Shown: in pieces, positions 52,166 through 63,742 of the stretch
Layout: each line of letters starts with the position of its first letter
How positions within the stretch are numbered: the stretch's first letter is position 1
NCBI GenBank assembly: GCA_013397865.1
Contig: VZTI01005302.1
Location: forward strand, 67,379-131,378
DNA length: 64,000 bases
Direction of reading: 5' to 3'
Origin: Struthidea cinerea
Taxonomy: Eukaryota > Chordata > Aves > Passeriformes > Corcoracidae
Position numbers and translations under genes: made by a program
The notes under the pieces: generated by a model
What the model was told of the DNA's origin: nothing
Seen by the model: only the letters and a program-made list of their open reading frames with translations
Databases searched by the model: none

Positions 52166-55100
52166 AGAATTTTAAGCAAATTTAAGATCATGACACTCTC
52201 AGCTGCATCAGTTGTGGTGACCAGATAAGGTATCAGCTCATCTATCCATGTGCAACAATAGTGCAGAGCTCTCTACAGACCTTCAAAATAATTAACAGGG
52301 GTTTCTATCCACAAAAAATTCCATTGTGTTTCTCAAAAAAAAAATCCTAAAACCTTTAACCTTAATGGATCACACTTCTTAGCAACTGCCACACTCTTTT
52401 GCTGACAGGGAAAAACATAACCAGTGCTAATATTTTGTTTCTGAAACACAGCTTCAATTGTCATCACGGTTTGAGTCACCAGCACAGAGTATCAGCCTGT
52501 AGCTGGCAATTTTAATTTCCTGCTGGTGCAAACACATGGCCCTGTTCCAAGCCCACAACTTGTCTAGCAACACATGAAGTGGCATAAACTTACATTTCAA
52601 TTAAATAAATTGTTCAGATTCTCTGCTTTCAAGAGCAATGTGATAACCCGAGTGAAGCGCTTCGATTTATCACACTGAAAGGTAAAATCCCAAAGGGTGA
52701 TGTTACAAATTGCATTTTATTGCTCTCTTTTTACAATATATGACAGATAGAACATCTGGCTTGAGATCTACCTTCAGTTTTGGCAGAATGCTTGTCGGCT
52801 GCAACTACAAATGGGTTTGCACAAAGCTTTTTGCGCCACCCAGAAGCTGGAAGTTTGTAGCCAGCCCCCCAGGAAAGCTTTCTGCTCTGCTAAAGCAGAT
52901 GATTCCCTGTTGGTGCTGCTAGGAGGCTTTCCTAGTTTTTACATTTCAGGATGGAAACAAGATGTGTACAAAAGAGGCTTTTAGGCTCTGGTTTTGTGCA
53001 TCACGCAACACCCGGCTGTCCTTCATCGTGGTGCCAAAATTGCATGGTGGGGCAGGAACAGCAAGGTAAAGACAGGCTCTAGTCTGGCCTTTGGTGTCAT
53101 GGCCCGGGAGAAAAACCTCCTGTTTTCTCTTAGTATTGTTTTCTGCAAAATAAAGAACGTCACTGCAGAAGAAGAAATACTCGTGCTCATACATCAAACG
53201 GCGGCACATCGAGATGAGGCACTTCACACACTGCCATGGAACCCCAGCTCCTCTGTGCCTACAGCTGCTGGAAACATCACTCCAGCAACCCACAAAGCAT
53301 CAAAAAAGCACCAGTTAATGTTCTTTCTAATGATCTGCACAGATCTGGAAGGCTGAGCTTTTTAATCAGAATATACTCTGGAGAGCCAGGAGCAAAGGAG
53401 GAAGGATAGGACTTCCCCTTCAAACACCAAGAAAATGAAGATGTCCTTCCCCCTTTTTTCTGATCCCTGGAGGTCTCTCCTTAAGAGTTTGAGCAGTTAA
53501 AGAGGTAAATATTTTGCCCTCAAAGGAGGCTGAAGTGATATTTAATCAGTAAAAGACTTTACTGTAGATTGATTCTACCGATTGATTTTCAAAAGTTAAA
53601 ATCCATTTCACAGAAGACCTGTCTGCAGACTAATTAAAACCACTTTCTTCCTCAGTTAAGGCTGCCAGAGACCAGCAACCATGCCTGAGGAGCACCATGG
53701 GCAATGCTTTTTCACCTGTATTGAACAGTGCAGATATTCCATAATCAGCTGCACCGTGTTGGTTTATTCACCTCTTCTGCTGTTTGGAAATGCAATGGAC
53801 ACAGCACTCAGGTGGCATTTCATGTGCTGCCACCAAATCAGCTTCAGAATCATTTCCTGCCACCACATCAGCTTCAGAATAATTTCCCATCTTCTGGGAG
53901 GTCCCACCAGCTCTGCCACCACAGTCATGCTGGGGTTGGACACAGGGCAGAACAGACCTGCACTGCTGTGGGGACACCCTGGGAGTTGGTCCCCGAGCCC
54001 TGTGTCACATAAATACATCAATTCTGTTCAGCCATGGCTGTGAGGGAAGAAAACAGGAGAAAAAGAAGCAGGTACCCCTTCGTATTCACAGCAGGGTCAC
54101 GAGGAGACAGACACGCGAGAGACCAAGAGACTCCTGGAATCTGAGAAGGGATTTTGTGCTCCAGAAGGGGTGGCAGTTGTGGCAGGGAGGAACAGGAAAA
54201 CACAGAGTTCTGGAGGCAGCAAGCCACATCCCAGAGAGGAAGTGTCTCCCTCACACTTATGCCCATCATTTCTTTTGCTTTCTAATCCTTCTCTCCCAAC
54301 AATATTTTGGCTTTTACTGGGTTGTCCGGCTCTTGCCAATAGACCCCTTGTAACAGACCCCCTAAGGCCTTGTTAGAGAGACCTGTGGGAGTTCACAGCC
54401 TGCTTTAATACCTGGGAGGTGAGAGCCAAGGGCTCTTCCAGGATAGGGAGGTTAAAAACTGATGGCCTGGTGTCACAATAACACCTCCTATCAGCTCAGA
54501 TTTGCTCTTCAGCCCGGACTCCGAGAGAGGTGAGACTCTGCATCCCTCAACAAACACACCTCCCTCTCGTCTTCCACACAAAACAACCAAAAGCAATTCC
54601 AAAACAATCTTTTTTTTTTTTTTTAATCATTTTCTTCCAGAACAAAATACTTTCTCAGAGCATTTTGAGTGTCAAAGAACATCACAACCTGACAGGCTGG
54701 TTCCAGAGCTTTTCCATGCCCGTTTGCTCTGGAAACCTTGGTGATGGAGCAATTGGTTCCCAAGATCTGAGGTCTAAAATTCTCCAATCCAGAGCACCTC
54801 AGAGCTATATTATCTAAGAACAAGCAACTACAAAATACAGCTTTGCTATTTAGGGGCACTTTGCCATGAGACCTCAGCAAGGTTTCACCTAACTTCTACT
54901 GTTCCTTTACCATATAAATTAAAAAAAAAAAAAAGAAAATGCCCATATTTTGAAGTTTAAACACTAACATTTCTAGGATTCAAAAGGTCACAGTGAGGCT
55001 CTAGTGCATGAAAATCTTATACCTTAGCTAAAATAATCTTATAATTAATTAACTTCAGTCAAAATTACGAACTTAAGTGGTTATCTCAGATTGCTTTGCT

Positions 55101-56043
55101 CCATAAAATCTTGATTGTACCATAGAAATATCTATATACTGAAACTACTAGGCAGTGGTTGACTTTTTTAATGCCCAGACATTTTTCCATGAGAAAAATG
55201 CGGTTTTAGTAAAATAAATATTTTTATATGGAAAATACCAATTGAAAGGCTACTAAACCGATATTTTTAATAAATTAACCTTCATGGAAAACTGAATGGA
55301 CTTCCGTTTTTAATCTGAGAACATAAGCACTCCCTTGGGGAAAAGGGAAGAAACTCAAAAAGGTTAAAGGGAACAAAATCCAGAGAAGGAAAACTGAAAA
55401 ACTGAAACCCCAAGACTTTCATTGCCAAAGTGGCACTGGAAATTCAGAGCAAGAACGCTTTTGTTTAGGAACTGCTCTGGGAAGCACAGAAGGGAGAAGC
55501 AGCCAGTCCAAGTTTTCACAGAGCGTCAGAGCAGCAAACCCTGGGAAGGTTCCCCTCCACTGGCAAGAGCAACCAGGAGAAACCAGACTCAGGACAGCAA
55601 AGGGCTGAGCCAAAAGGGTTTGTGTCAGTGCAGGACAGCTCCACAGCAAAACTTGCAACCCCAGGCTGTCCCAGCGGCATCACACAGCTGTAAACACTCC
55701 TGACTTGTACAAGCTGGGGAATAATTTCAAGCTGGTTTCAAACCCTGAAATGAAAAGTGAGGGGACCGAGTGCCCTGGCACCACCTCTGGTCCACATGGA
55801 CTTCTTGATGCTCAGAGGCAGCAATACAGACAATATTCAGTGCTGGGCTGCAATTCCTCCTCCCTCCATTCTCTGAGGGTTCATTTGTGCGGGATATCAT
55901 CATTGCCCTTGGCTAATGAGGAGCCAAGGCTTCAGCTCCACTCTGGGCTGCATTGCTGAGATTGTTGAAGGGAACAGTCTGCTTCCAGCTGTGAGGTACC
56001 TTGAAAAGCACCAGAACGCAAAACATCTCCACGAGCTGCTGCT
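52166..56043. other. Single-copy noncoding DNA
   Basis: No gene is recognised. It includes the 30-bp tandem duplication at 53827-53886, a T15 run at 54610-54624, an A-run at 54921-54934 and a very AT-rich block at 54930-55300. The part 54050-54420 has unusual CpG-containing wording and may be a decayed ERV piece. Confidence 0.5.
53827..53886. repeat. Tandem duplication, 30 bp x 2
   Basis: Units 53827-53856 and 53857-53886 both begin CTGCCACCA and contain ATCAGCTTCAGAAT. They differ at two positions only, so the duplication is recent. The unit is a multiple of three, but there is no evidence that the frame through it is translated. Confidence 0.9.
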
Positions 56044-56049
56044 GTTCAT
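56044..56049. repeat. Target-site duplication, left copy (LTR B3)
   Basis: GTTCAT directly precedes the LTR at 56050 and recurs exactly at 56439-56444. Confidence 0.9.
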
Positions 56050-56438
56050 TGCAGTAATGACGCACGGGCAAGGACCTTGCTCATCAGGTGGAAAAATGCA
56101 AAGCCGTTTATTGCGCAGTCAGAATTCCCTAAATCCCAGCACCCAACAGGATATCACATCATATAAACAGGAAAGATGTTCACCACAGTGTCCCTCAATC
56201 ACCTGGGGCATTGCACAGATTTTACCTATAACGGTAATAGGCAAACAATCCCCTATAAGGCCACAAACTACAATGAACCCTTCTCCTAGGCCCAGTCTGT
56301 CCATAAACACACAATCCTCTCTCAGTCCGTCCCCGGTGACCTGGATGCACTCCCAGGGTCACCTCCGGGCCCAGGACAGAAGCCCTCTCTCTGATCCTCA
56401 GGGCCTGTCTCTCTGCCACCACCCAGTGCACTCCAACA
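56050..56438 (-). mobile_element. Solo LTR, family B copy 3 (ERVK-like)
   Basis: A 389-bp full-length copy in the minus orientation, TGTTGGAGTGC...TACTGCA, with AATAAA at 56112-56107. Perfect 6-bp duplications GTTCAT flank it, which fixes the ends of the whole family. No gag, pol or env sequence adjoins it. A 203-codon frame at 55916-56527 (+) crosses the LTR antisense and is not a gene. Confidence 0.95.
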
Positions 56439-56444
56439 GTTCAT
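56439..56444. repeat. Target-site duplication, right copy (LTR B3)
   Basis: GTTCAT directly follows the LTR and matches 56044-56049 exactly. Confidence 0.9.
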
Positions 56445-57865
56445 CACCCCTCGTGGGCTCCAGAATGTACTGGCTCAGTCAGCCAGAGAGGGTGGTACAA
56501 GCAACAGCCTTTCCCTTTCAGCTCTGACACCTTTGTGGCATCTGCAGCCCAAGCCCAGCCCTCGTTCCTAGAATAAGGCTGTAAGTGGGATAAGACAGAT
56601 GTGTTCTTAAATACACCTTAACTAATACTAAAATTCAACCTGGTGAGGCCAAAATTACTCCCAGTGAGAGTCAATTATCCATATTTCCTTAGTTTGCCAG
56701 CCAGGCTATTAGACACAATTCTTCTTTGTACACAGCAAATCAATAGATGCAGTTGAGCACAACTGTTGGGCCGTGATCACTCTTTCCAAGGCAAGACCAC
56801 ATCAATTTCTGCATGATGATGATTGTGCCATTTACTCATTCCACCTGGCAGTGCTGAGAGTAGCTGTAACTCCTGATACCTCTCCCAGACATGACTACAC
56901 TCACAAAAGTGCATGCTGAAGGGAAAGGATATCGCATTTTTCCTCTTTTTCTCAGTCTTGCTTTCTGGCTTATCCCTTCCAGGACCGAGTTTCAACAAAT
57001 CCAAGAATTTCTGACAATGCAAGAGCTCATTTTCCAACCCTGATCTCAGGCTCTTGATGAAGGTTTCATTACAAGCTCTGTCCCCCCTTTAAACTGTCTC
57101 AAGTTTAAAGAATTTGAATGGAGGTGTTTGAACACACAGTTTTTGCAAGGGAATGGAGGGGAAGAAAAGAAAAATAAAGAGCTATCTGCTCTACCACTTC
57201 ATTTCATTCAGAGATTCTTTGCAGCAGATAATGAATTTTGAGTATCAGTGACATTGCATAATCCAGCCACCCACCATCAGGCTGCTTAGCACAAATTTGG
57301 CTATATTTTTTTCCCCTTGCCAAAGTGTTCCTGCAGCAGGCCCCTTAATTGGCAGAAAGGCTGCTGCTATTCTGGCTGTAGAACACATTTCTGGGGAACA
57401 CTTTGTTCCACTGTGTCGAATTTATTCTCGGCAAACTCTTCCTCCCTACTCCAGAAAAAGCCACCGACACCAGAGCAGCCCCAGCCTTGTTCCTGGCCCA
57501 TCCATCACCCAGCTCCACCACACCACCTTTTATTGGGAGCCTTGAACAAGCATCAGAGCCCTGCTGGAGGAACCAGCTGTCCTGAAACAACTCCTCTCAA
57601 TGGGCAGCATGAAACATGCTCAGCACAGGACTCATGTCACACGGAGTGACAGGAGCCACATTTGGAGGCTGCTCTCCAGCCCAAACTTGGGTTTATTTAC
57701 AGCTGGGTCTTTCTTCTGCCTCAGTTCCCTCAATACAAACTGCACACGATGAAACTCCCTACGAGTGAGGCTGCTGGACAGAATTAATGCAGAGTTCTCT
57801 CTAATTTCCTCCTTCCCCTCAGCCCATCAGGCCTGAAAGCTGTTGTAACAGCTTTCTCTTCTCCT
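56445..57865. other. Single-copy noncoding DNA
   Basis: No gene or repeat is recognised. The open frames at 57297-57649 overlap in several frames and have no domain. Confidence 0.5.
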
Positions 57866-58073
57866 TATCACAGGATCACAAAATGGTTTGGGTTGGAAGG
57901 GACATTAAAACTCATCTCATTCCACCCCCTGCCATGGGCAGGGACACCTTCCACTAGCCCAGGTTCCTCCAAGCCCCGTCCAGCCTGGCCTTGGACACTT
58001 CCAGGGAGGGGGGCAGCCACAGCTTCTCTGGGTACCCTGTGCCAAGGAAGAATTTCTTCCTAACATCCAATAT
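57866..58073 (-). mobile_element. CR1 LINE 3' fragment
   Basis: The best-preserved CR1 in the window. The plus strand reads AATGGTTTGGGTTGGAAGGG near 57883, then GCCATGGGCAGGGACACC near 57933, CCAGCCTGGCCTTGGACACT near 57979 and AATTTCTTCCTAACATCC near 58052, in the order of the reverse complement of the CR1 3' region. It is truncated at its 5' end (right side). Confidence 0.95.
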
Positions 58074-60723
58074 TAGGAGCAGGTTCCCTTCTTGTCCAAG
58101 TTATCGTCGCCTCCATTGAGACACAGTGACTAAAAAAGCAGTGGGAGGTGTTTTGAACCCAGACTTCTGCAAAGGGAAGAATCAGGATTGTTTGGGTTTT
58201 TTTAATGTTTGAGAAGTACCCATTAATGCCATTGATGCTCATTATTCCTTAGAGTTAGAAGATAAAACCTTAGCTGCCTTAGTCCTGGTACCAGGCTGCA
58301 GGCCTCTGAAATGCCCAGCACAAAAGCACAGACAAGTACCCTGCTCCCAGACTCAGAGCTCTTCTACAGCCCAAAACCTGCATTGAAATGAAAGAAACAG
58401 ATGTGCACTGCCACAGAAAGGTGGAATAACACAAGCTGTAACATTATCAGTGCTTATACGGAACTTTGGCATAAAATCATTAACCTTTTTATAGCTTGCT
58501 TTGTGGCTGAGCACTTTCTATTCCATATAATGATCTTCTGTATACAAAAGCACTCCTGAGTGAATTTAGCCTAATGAGAGAAGCCTGTGATGACACTTAA
58601 CATCACCCATTTATCTTTTGAAAGGAAACAGCATTAAGTGCATTCCCCATACTCAGAAATTTGCTTCAGCATTGTTCTCTGTGGTGAACTCAAGCCCAGG
58701 CCAGCTCCATTAGTTTCGACTTTGGTGTTTTAGACTGGGCTTTGCTGTTCTTTGGGGACTGGCTTGACATTCACCACCCGCCTGCACTCCTGGGACAGGA
58801 GTTAGCTCAGGGTTAAAGCCAGCTGGGTTCACAAACCAGCAAGGGATCCAAAGGGTGAAGGCTCCACATAAATTCTCCTGATACACCCAGAGAGAGGCTG
58901 CCCAAGTGACCAGCAGTGACTGATTGGTGTCAGGAGCTGGCAGAACCAGTGCAGGTTTGTCCTGCCCTCACCCACTGCTGCTGTGAGGGACAGACCTGCC
59001 TGCTCCACACCTGTAAATACCTATTTCTCCCATCATCACCACCCCATTTGCCAAGCCCAGCACAGTGCAAACAGCCAGACTGAGCTCTCTAAAACAAAAA
59101 CCTACTGAGGGTGCAGAATTATGTTTGGCACCTACTGCAGTCAACAATTTTAACTCCCCCATCATTTTTACACGTGTATGACTCAGGTGAAGAGCACACC
59201 TGTTTCTGCTCCTGGTTCTACCACCCAGACTGGGTTTTGTCCAGGGCGACCTAAATTGAGCTTTTAGTAAAATGGCATTTTTTCTTGTTAATATACAGCA
59301 AAAGAATCTTGCTCTTAGGAATAGCAAATTTGTATTTCTCTGTTGAGAAGCAACATGATCAAGAGAGCAAATGACATCAAACTGAATATCTACTCTTCCT
59401 ATGCCTAGTTATTAAGGAAAAAAGAAAAAAAAAATGCAGTGACTTTAAAGGAAGCACAGAGCCATTCTGCCAAACAAATACCTTGACTTGAAAAATTAGA
59501 CTAATTACTAATGCTCTCTTACCTTGCTGATGAAGTCTCAAGTGAGCTTCAGACCTAAATTATCCTGTAAATGCAGCACAGCTTGAGCTCAGAGAAGAGC
59601 CTCAGGAAAACACTTTGAGAGAAGTGCTTGAACTTAGTTTCATTACATAGCACTGAGGATAATTTGGGTTGATTGGTTTCTGAATGAAACCAAATGAGCT
59701 GGTATAATCCATTTAAGGTGTTGCCAGCTCCAGAAATTAAAGGTAAAGACCCTGAAAATCAGTGAGCCTGATTCCTAAAAGTGAGGAGGAACAAACTAGG
59801 AAGAAGAGCAGGGAACCATCCTGATGCTGGAAGCCTTAAGTGATGCAACAAGTAACCAAGAGAAGTTACAGGTACTTTTAAAAGGTAGCAAATTAAAAAA
59901 AAAAATATGTATCCTCCATAAGTTCAGCTCAGTTCTGGGCTGTATGGAGTTTGGAGACATTTCTGGTGACAGCAAATACATCAGAGCTTAGAAACTACTT
60001 GAACTACATGGAAGAAGTACTGAAGAAATGTTCATCCACGCAACAGAGGCTGCAGGCAAACCCTTAATTCTGTCACTGCCAAACTTTTGACCTGGGAACT
60101 CGCAGAATTTGTGTAAAACAGATTAACAGATTTTCCCTACCTGGCAGGAACGTGCCTCAGGAGCCACAGACCTTTTTTTGGGAATTGTTGGGGTAGGCAC
60201 CAGTGCTACCCCAGACCTTGTTACCCCCACTCCTAATTGCACAGCATTCCAGTTCTTAATTATCTCCTCATTCCTTCTGCTCTTCCTCCATGTGCCCTGG
60301 TCCCCTCAGATGGCTTTACCCTCCTTTCCACTGGGGACACCAGAGGAGCACCCAGAGCCCAGCACTGCAGATGCTCCTGCAGAGTCAGGTGGGGTCATTT
60401 GGGGAAATTTCCAGCTGGGTGCCTCAGCCCTAGTCCTGGCCTGGCCTCAACGCAGGCAAATCCTCCCTGGAGGATGACTGAGGTGACTGAAGTGGTGGAG
60501 CCCAGCACAAGTGGGGAGGTGCAGGAACAGGGATACACCTCCCACATCACCAGGAATCTTGACCAGATTCTCGCCTGGCCAAAGCGACTCTTTAATCACC
60601 CTGGTTTTTCAGGAAGAAAATGGCTTCAAAGGTGAAACACAATGAAAAAATCAAACTCCCAGCACAGCAAAAGTCTGGAAAACACCCCTGCAAGCCAAAA
60701 CCCAGGTTTCATGGGAGGTGGTG
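58074..60723. other. Single-copy noncoding DNA
   Basis: No gene is recognised. It includes a CNE-like block at 58430-58640 and A-runs near 59424-59434 and 59894-59905. Confidence 0.5.
58430..58640. other. CNE-like block
   Basis: An AT-rich, non-repetitive stretch with GTAACATTATCAG near 58439, AAATCATTAACC near 58474, CCATATAATGATC near 58523 and GCCTAATGAGAG near 58569. Candidate regulatory DNA by composition only. Confidence 0.27.
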
Positions 60724-61112
60724 TGTTGGGGTGCACTATGTGCTGGCAGAGAGATGGGCCCTGAGGATCAGAGAGAGGGCCTCTGTCCTGGGCCCGGAGG
60801 TGACCCTGGGAGTGCATCCAGGTCACCGGGGATGGACTGAGAGAGGATTGTGTGTTTATGGACAGACTGGGCCTGTGAGAAGTGTTCATTGTGGTTTGTG
60901 GCCTTATAGGGCATTGTTTGCCTATTACCAGTATAGGTAAAATCTGTGCAATACCCCAGGTGATTGAGGGACACTGTGGTGAACATCTTTGCTGTTTATA
61001 TGATGTGATATCCTGTTGGGTGCGGGGATTTAGGGAATTCTGACTGCGCAATAAACGGCTTTGCATTTTTCCACCTGATGAGCAAGGTCCTTGCCCATGC
61101 ATCATTGCTGCA
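60724..61112 (+). mobile_element. Solo LTR, family B copy 4 (ERVK-like)
   Basis: The only family B copy on the plus strand: TGTTGGGGTGCACTA at the start and CATTGCTGCA at the end, 389 bp, with AATAAA at 61050-61055 and about 57 bp of U5 after it. Flanking hexamers GTGGTG (60718-60723) and GTGTTG (61113-61118) match at 5 of 6. No internal retroviral sequence adjoins it. Confidence 0.92.
61050..61055 (+). terminator. LTR poly(A) signal AATAAA
   Basis: A canonical hexamer within LTR B4, at the same relative position as in the other three copies. In a retroviral LTR it would end transcripts in R. In solo copies it can end host transcripts of the same strand. Confidence 0.75.
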
Positions 61113-61118
61113 GTGTTG

Positions 61119-63742
61119 CGTGTCCTCAGTCCTCAGCAAGCACAGCCAGTGCTGTGCTCTCACTGCAATGGTGCCCAGGACTCCTTGGTTTCAGTGCCCT
61201 GCTTGGCTGCACGCTGCCAGCCTTTCCCTTGGCTCATCTCATTCCCAGGTTACAGCAGGCAGCAGCCATCGTATTCAGCTAATTTAGCTGGGATTTATCC
61301 CCCCCAGGTCTAGAACACAACTCTAAACTTGCAACAGAAACTTACACCAGAGACAGAGTGCACAAAACCTGTTTCCCTCTGGCAGCAGAAACTGAGTGTT
61401 TCTTAAATCAGAGGCATCAAATGCTCTCAGCTTTATGGGGACTTCGATTCTCTTCCACAGAATTTCTGAAGCCTGCAGATAAAGTGATGGAAGATATCCT
61501 GACAGAGCCAAACAGCCTCAAACTATGCAAAGACAGTTCTTTTTCATCAGCCTACCTGGATTGCCTGGCAGGACTAAGAACGAGGAAACCCCTCTACCTT
61601 GCAGGGTAAAAGTTATTAAATTTGGGCATTTTCTGGTGGTTGGAACACAACTCATCCCAATGTGAACAGCTGGAAGCATTAATGTGAACTAATATAAAAG
61701 TAGTCAAATACATTCCAGTGATTGTCACTCAGTCAGCAGTAGCTGTACAATATGAATAAAAAACACATTAAATCTGTTCCAAATAATTGGCACAATGTGT
61801 TTATATAGGACTAGGGCTGCATATTAAAACACACCTGATTTGTTCTTCATAAGCAATGAGTATTTACTACATCTGTGATAGCTGTATAGATTCAGATCTC
61901 ATTTTTTTAAATGATTAATTGGTATTTAATTAGCATGTATTACCATACTAGTTATACACAGCATAGTTGGGAATGCAAATATAATTCTAATAATTACATA
62001 ACTAGTTATGCTTTCAAGAGCCTAATACATAATGCAGTGCAGATAGCTTCCCCTAGAAGAGAAAACAGCACATAACACAGAGTAACGTTTAAAAAAATGC
62101 CTAAATCCTCTTTTCAAAGTGGACTTTTACCTAAATCAAGAATTCTTAGGTTTTCTAGAGTTCCAGTGCAGAATTTATGTGCTGCTGCCATTCTCCAACC
62201 CTGCTACATGAAGCAACTTGAACAGATCTTTGCATTGGCCTCTTTCTAGGAGCAGTGGAACTGCCTCTCTGAGCACTACCACAGGGATTGAAAGAGTTTT
62301 TTCCCTCACCATGAAATGCCTCTGTCACACGACTTGCTCCTTTCAAACGCAGAATTGATGTGTGAGGTTCTGGAGATGTGTTTGGATCTCAGCCGAGCAG
62401 CAGAACTGTGACACCTCAAGGACTGGGCAGAGGTGACACCTTCAACTAAAGTGCCGCCACCACAGCTGCCAGACATGAGTAAGCATCTCACCACTTCTCT
62501 GGGAGACAAATATTCCTACAGTCTCCTTCCCTGCAGTGCTGAGTTAATTCAAAGTGTCAGTGCAGGGAACAGCCCCAGAGCCACAGGCAACATGAAGATT
62601 AGGAGAATCAAGTGATAACAATCAGTGCTTGCATTCAACCTTTTACCAATACCTAAGAAAAGTCTTGAAAGCCCACCCTGAATCCCAGCAGGTCTCTTAG
62701 ATACTCTCCCATTTTTTTTCAACTCCATGCTCCCAATGGAGAGATGTTTCTGAACAGCTTAGGAAGGGGGGCGGGGGGAACAGAGAGCTCTTTGGAAAGT
62801 GAAAAAACAACACACTTTCTGCTATTTCTCCCACTTGGGAAAGACATTTCAGCCCACAGCTCACCAGCCTGAACCCTGAAAGAGAAAAGCTGATTATACT
62901 CCCTAGCAAAGAACCTCTCTTTTACCCATCTCCCACCCAAGTTATTTGGGGTACAGTGTAGGGCCCTTTCTCAGCAGTCAAATCTCCCCTGATGCTGACA
63001 GGTACAACTGCTGGTTGGCAGCTGTGTCCCCACACATCCACCCTCTCTGCTCAGAGGAAGGCACAGTAATGCCAGCCCCTTTTCTGCACTTCAGCAGAAA
63101 AATCCACCCCCTAATTGGTGGCTGTGATGAAAACCTGTCAGGTCCAATTCCTCACTCCAACACCACCTCCCATCTTTTCTTTCCAAGGTCCCACACCTCA
63201 CATACGCAGGTTCCTGACCCAGTTTTTGCAAAGTTAGAGATATTCCTGTTTCTAACTGTAGCTCTTGATGGGGCTAAGCAACAGTCCTGCTTCCAAGCCC
63301 AGGTGTATCTCTTAAGAAGATGAATGCACTCTTCTCTGCCCAGAAGCTACAAACACAAGTTGCTGTACCTCAGGCTGAAGATGCACAGCCTGCTCTCACC
63401 TCCCCTCTGTGGGGTGTGAGTTTGCAGCTCACTGAGAGGAGGAGGGTAGAGGAGCCGCTGGCCTCAGCTGCAGTTAATGGGGGCAAAAAGGCTGCATTTG
63501 TCAGCCTGACAAAACCAACCCTGAGATGTGGCATTTTCTTATGTTCAATGACTGCCCACGCAGAGCTTCCTCTCCAAGCAGCGCTCCCGCAGCCCTGCAT
63601 CCGGATCTCTCTGCTCCCCACCAACAGGGACAAAAAGCCCACAACTATTCAGCTGCACTGACCAGACTCACCTCCCAGGACTCTGCCTGTCAGTGATGTT
63701 TATCTTTCATTTCTCCCCTTGAGCCCAGCGCAGGAAAATCCT
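61119..63742. other. Single-copy noncoding DNA
   Basis: No gene is recognised. The CNE-like block 61620-62040 lies inside it. A G-rich patch is at 62764-62778. Confidence 0.5.
61620..62040. promoter_or_regulatory. Candidate conserved AT-rich regulatory block
   Basis: About 420 bp of AT-rich, non-repetitive DNA with many homeodomain-type cores: AAGCATTAATGTGAACTAAT near 61675, AAATAATTGGCAC near 61781, GATTAATTGGTATTTAATTA near 61913 and CTAATAATTACATAACTAGT near 61987. This density over such a length is the strongest CNE-like pattern in the window, but conservation is untested. Confidence 0.33.

Noticed and set aside
55916..56527. 203-codon open frame, the longest in the window
   Set aside because: It crosses both boundaries and target duplications of LTR B3 in antisense; the shared part recurs in the other LTR copies only because they are homologous repeats.
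60626..61105. 159-codon minus-strand frame matching frames at 26181-26477 and 32454-32855
   Set aside because: Apparent protein conservation between these frames is a by-product of the shared family B LTR sequence and does not indicate a gene family.
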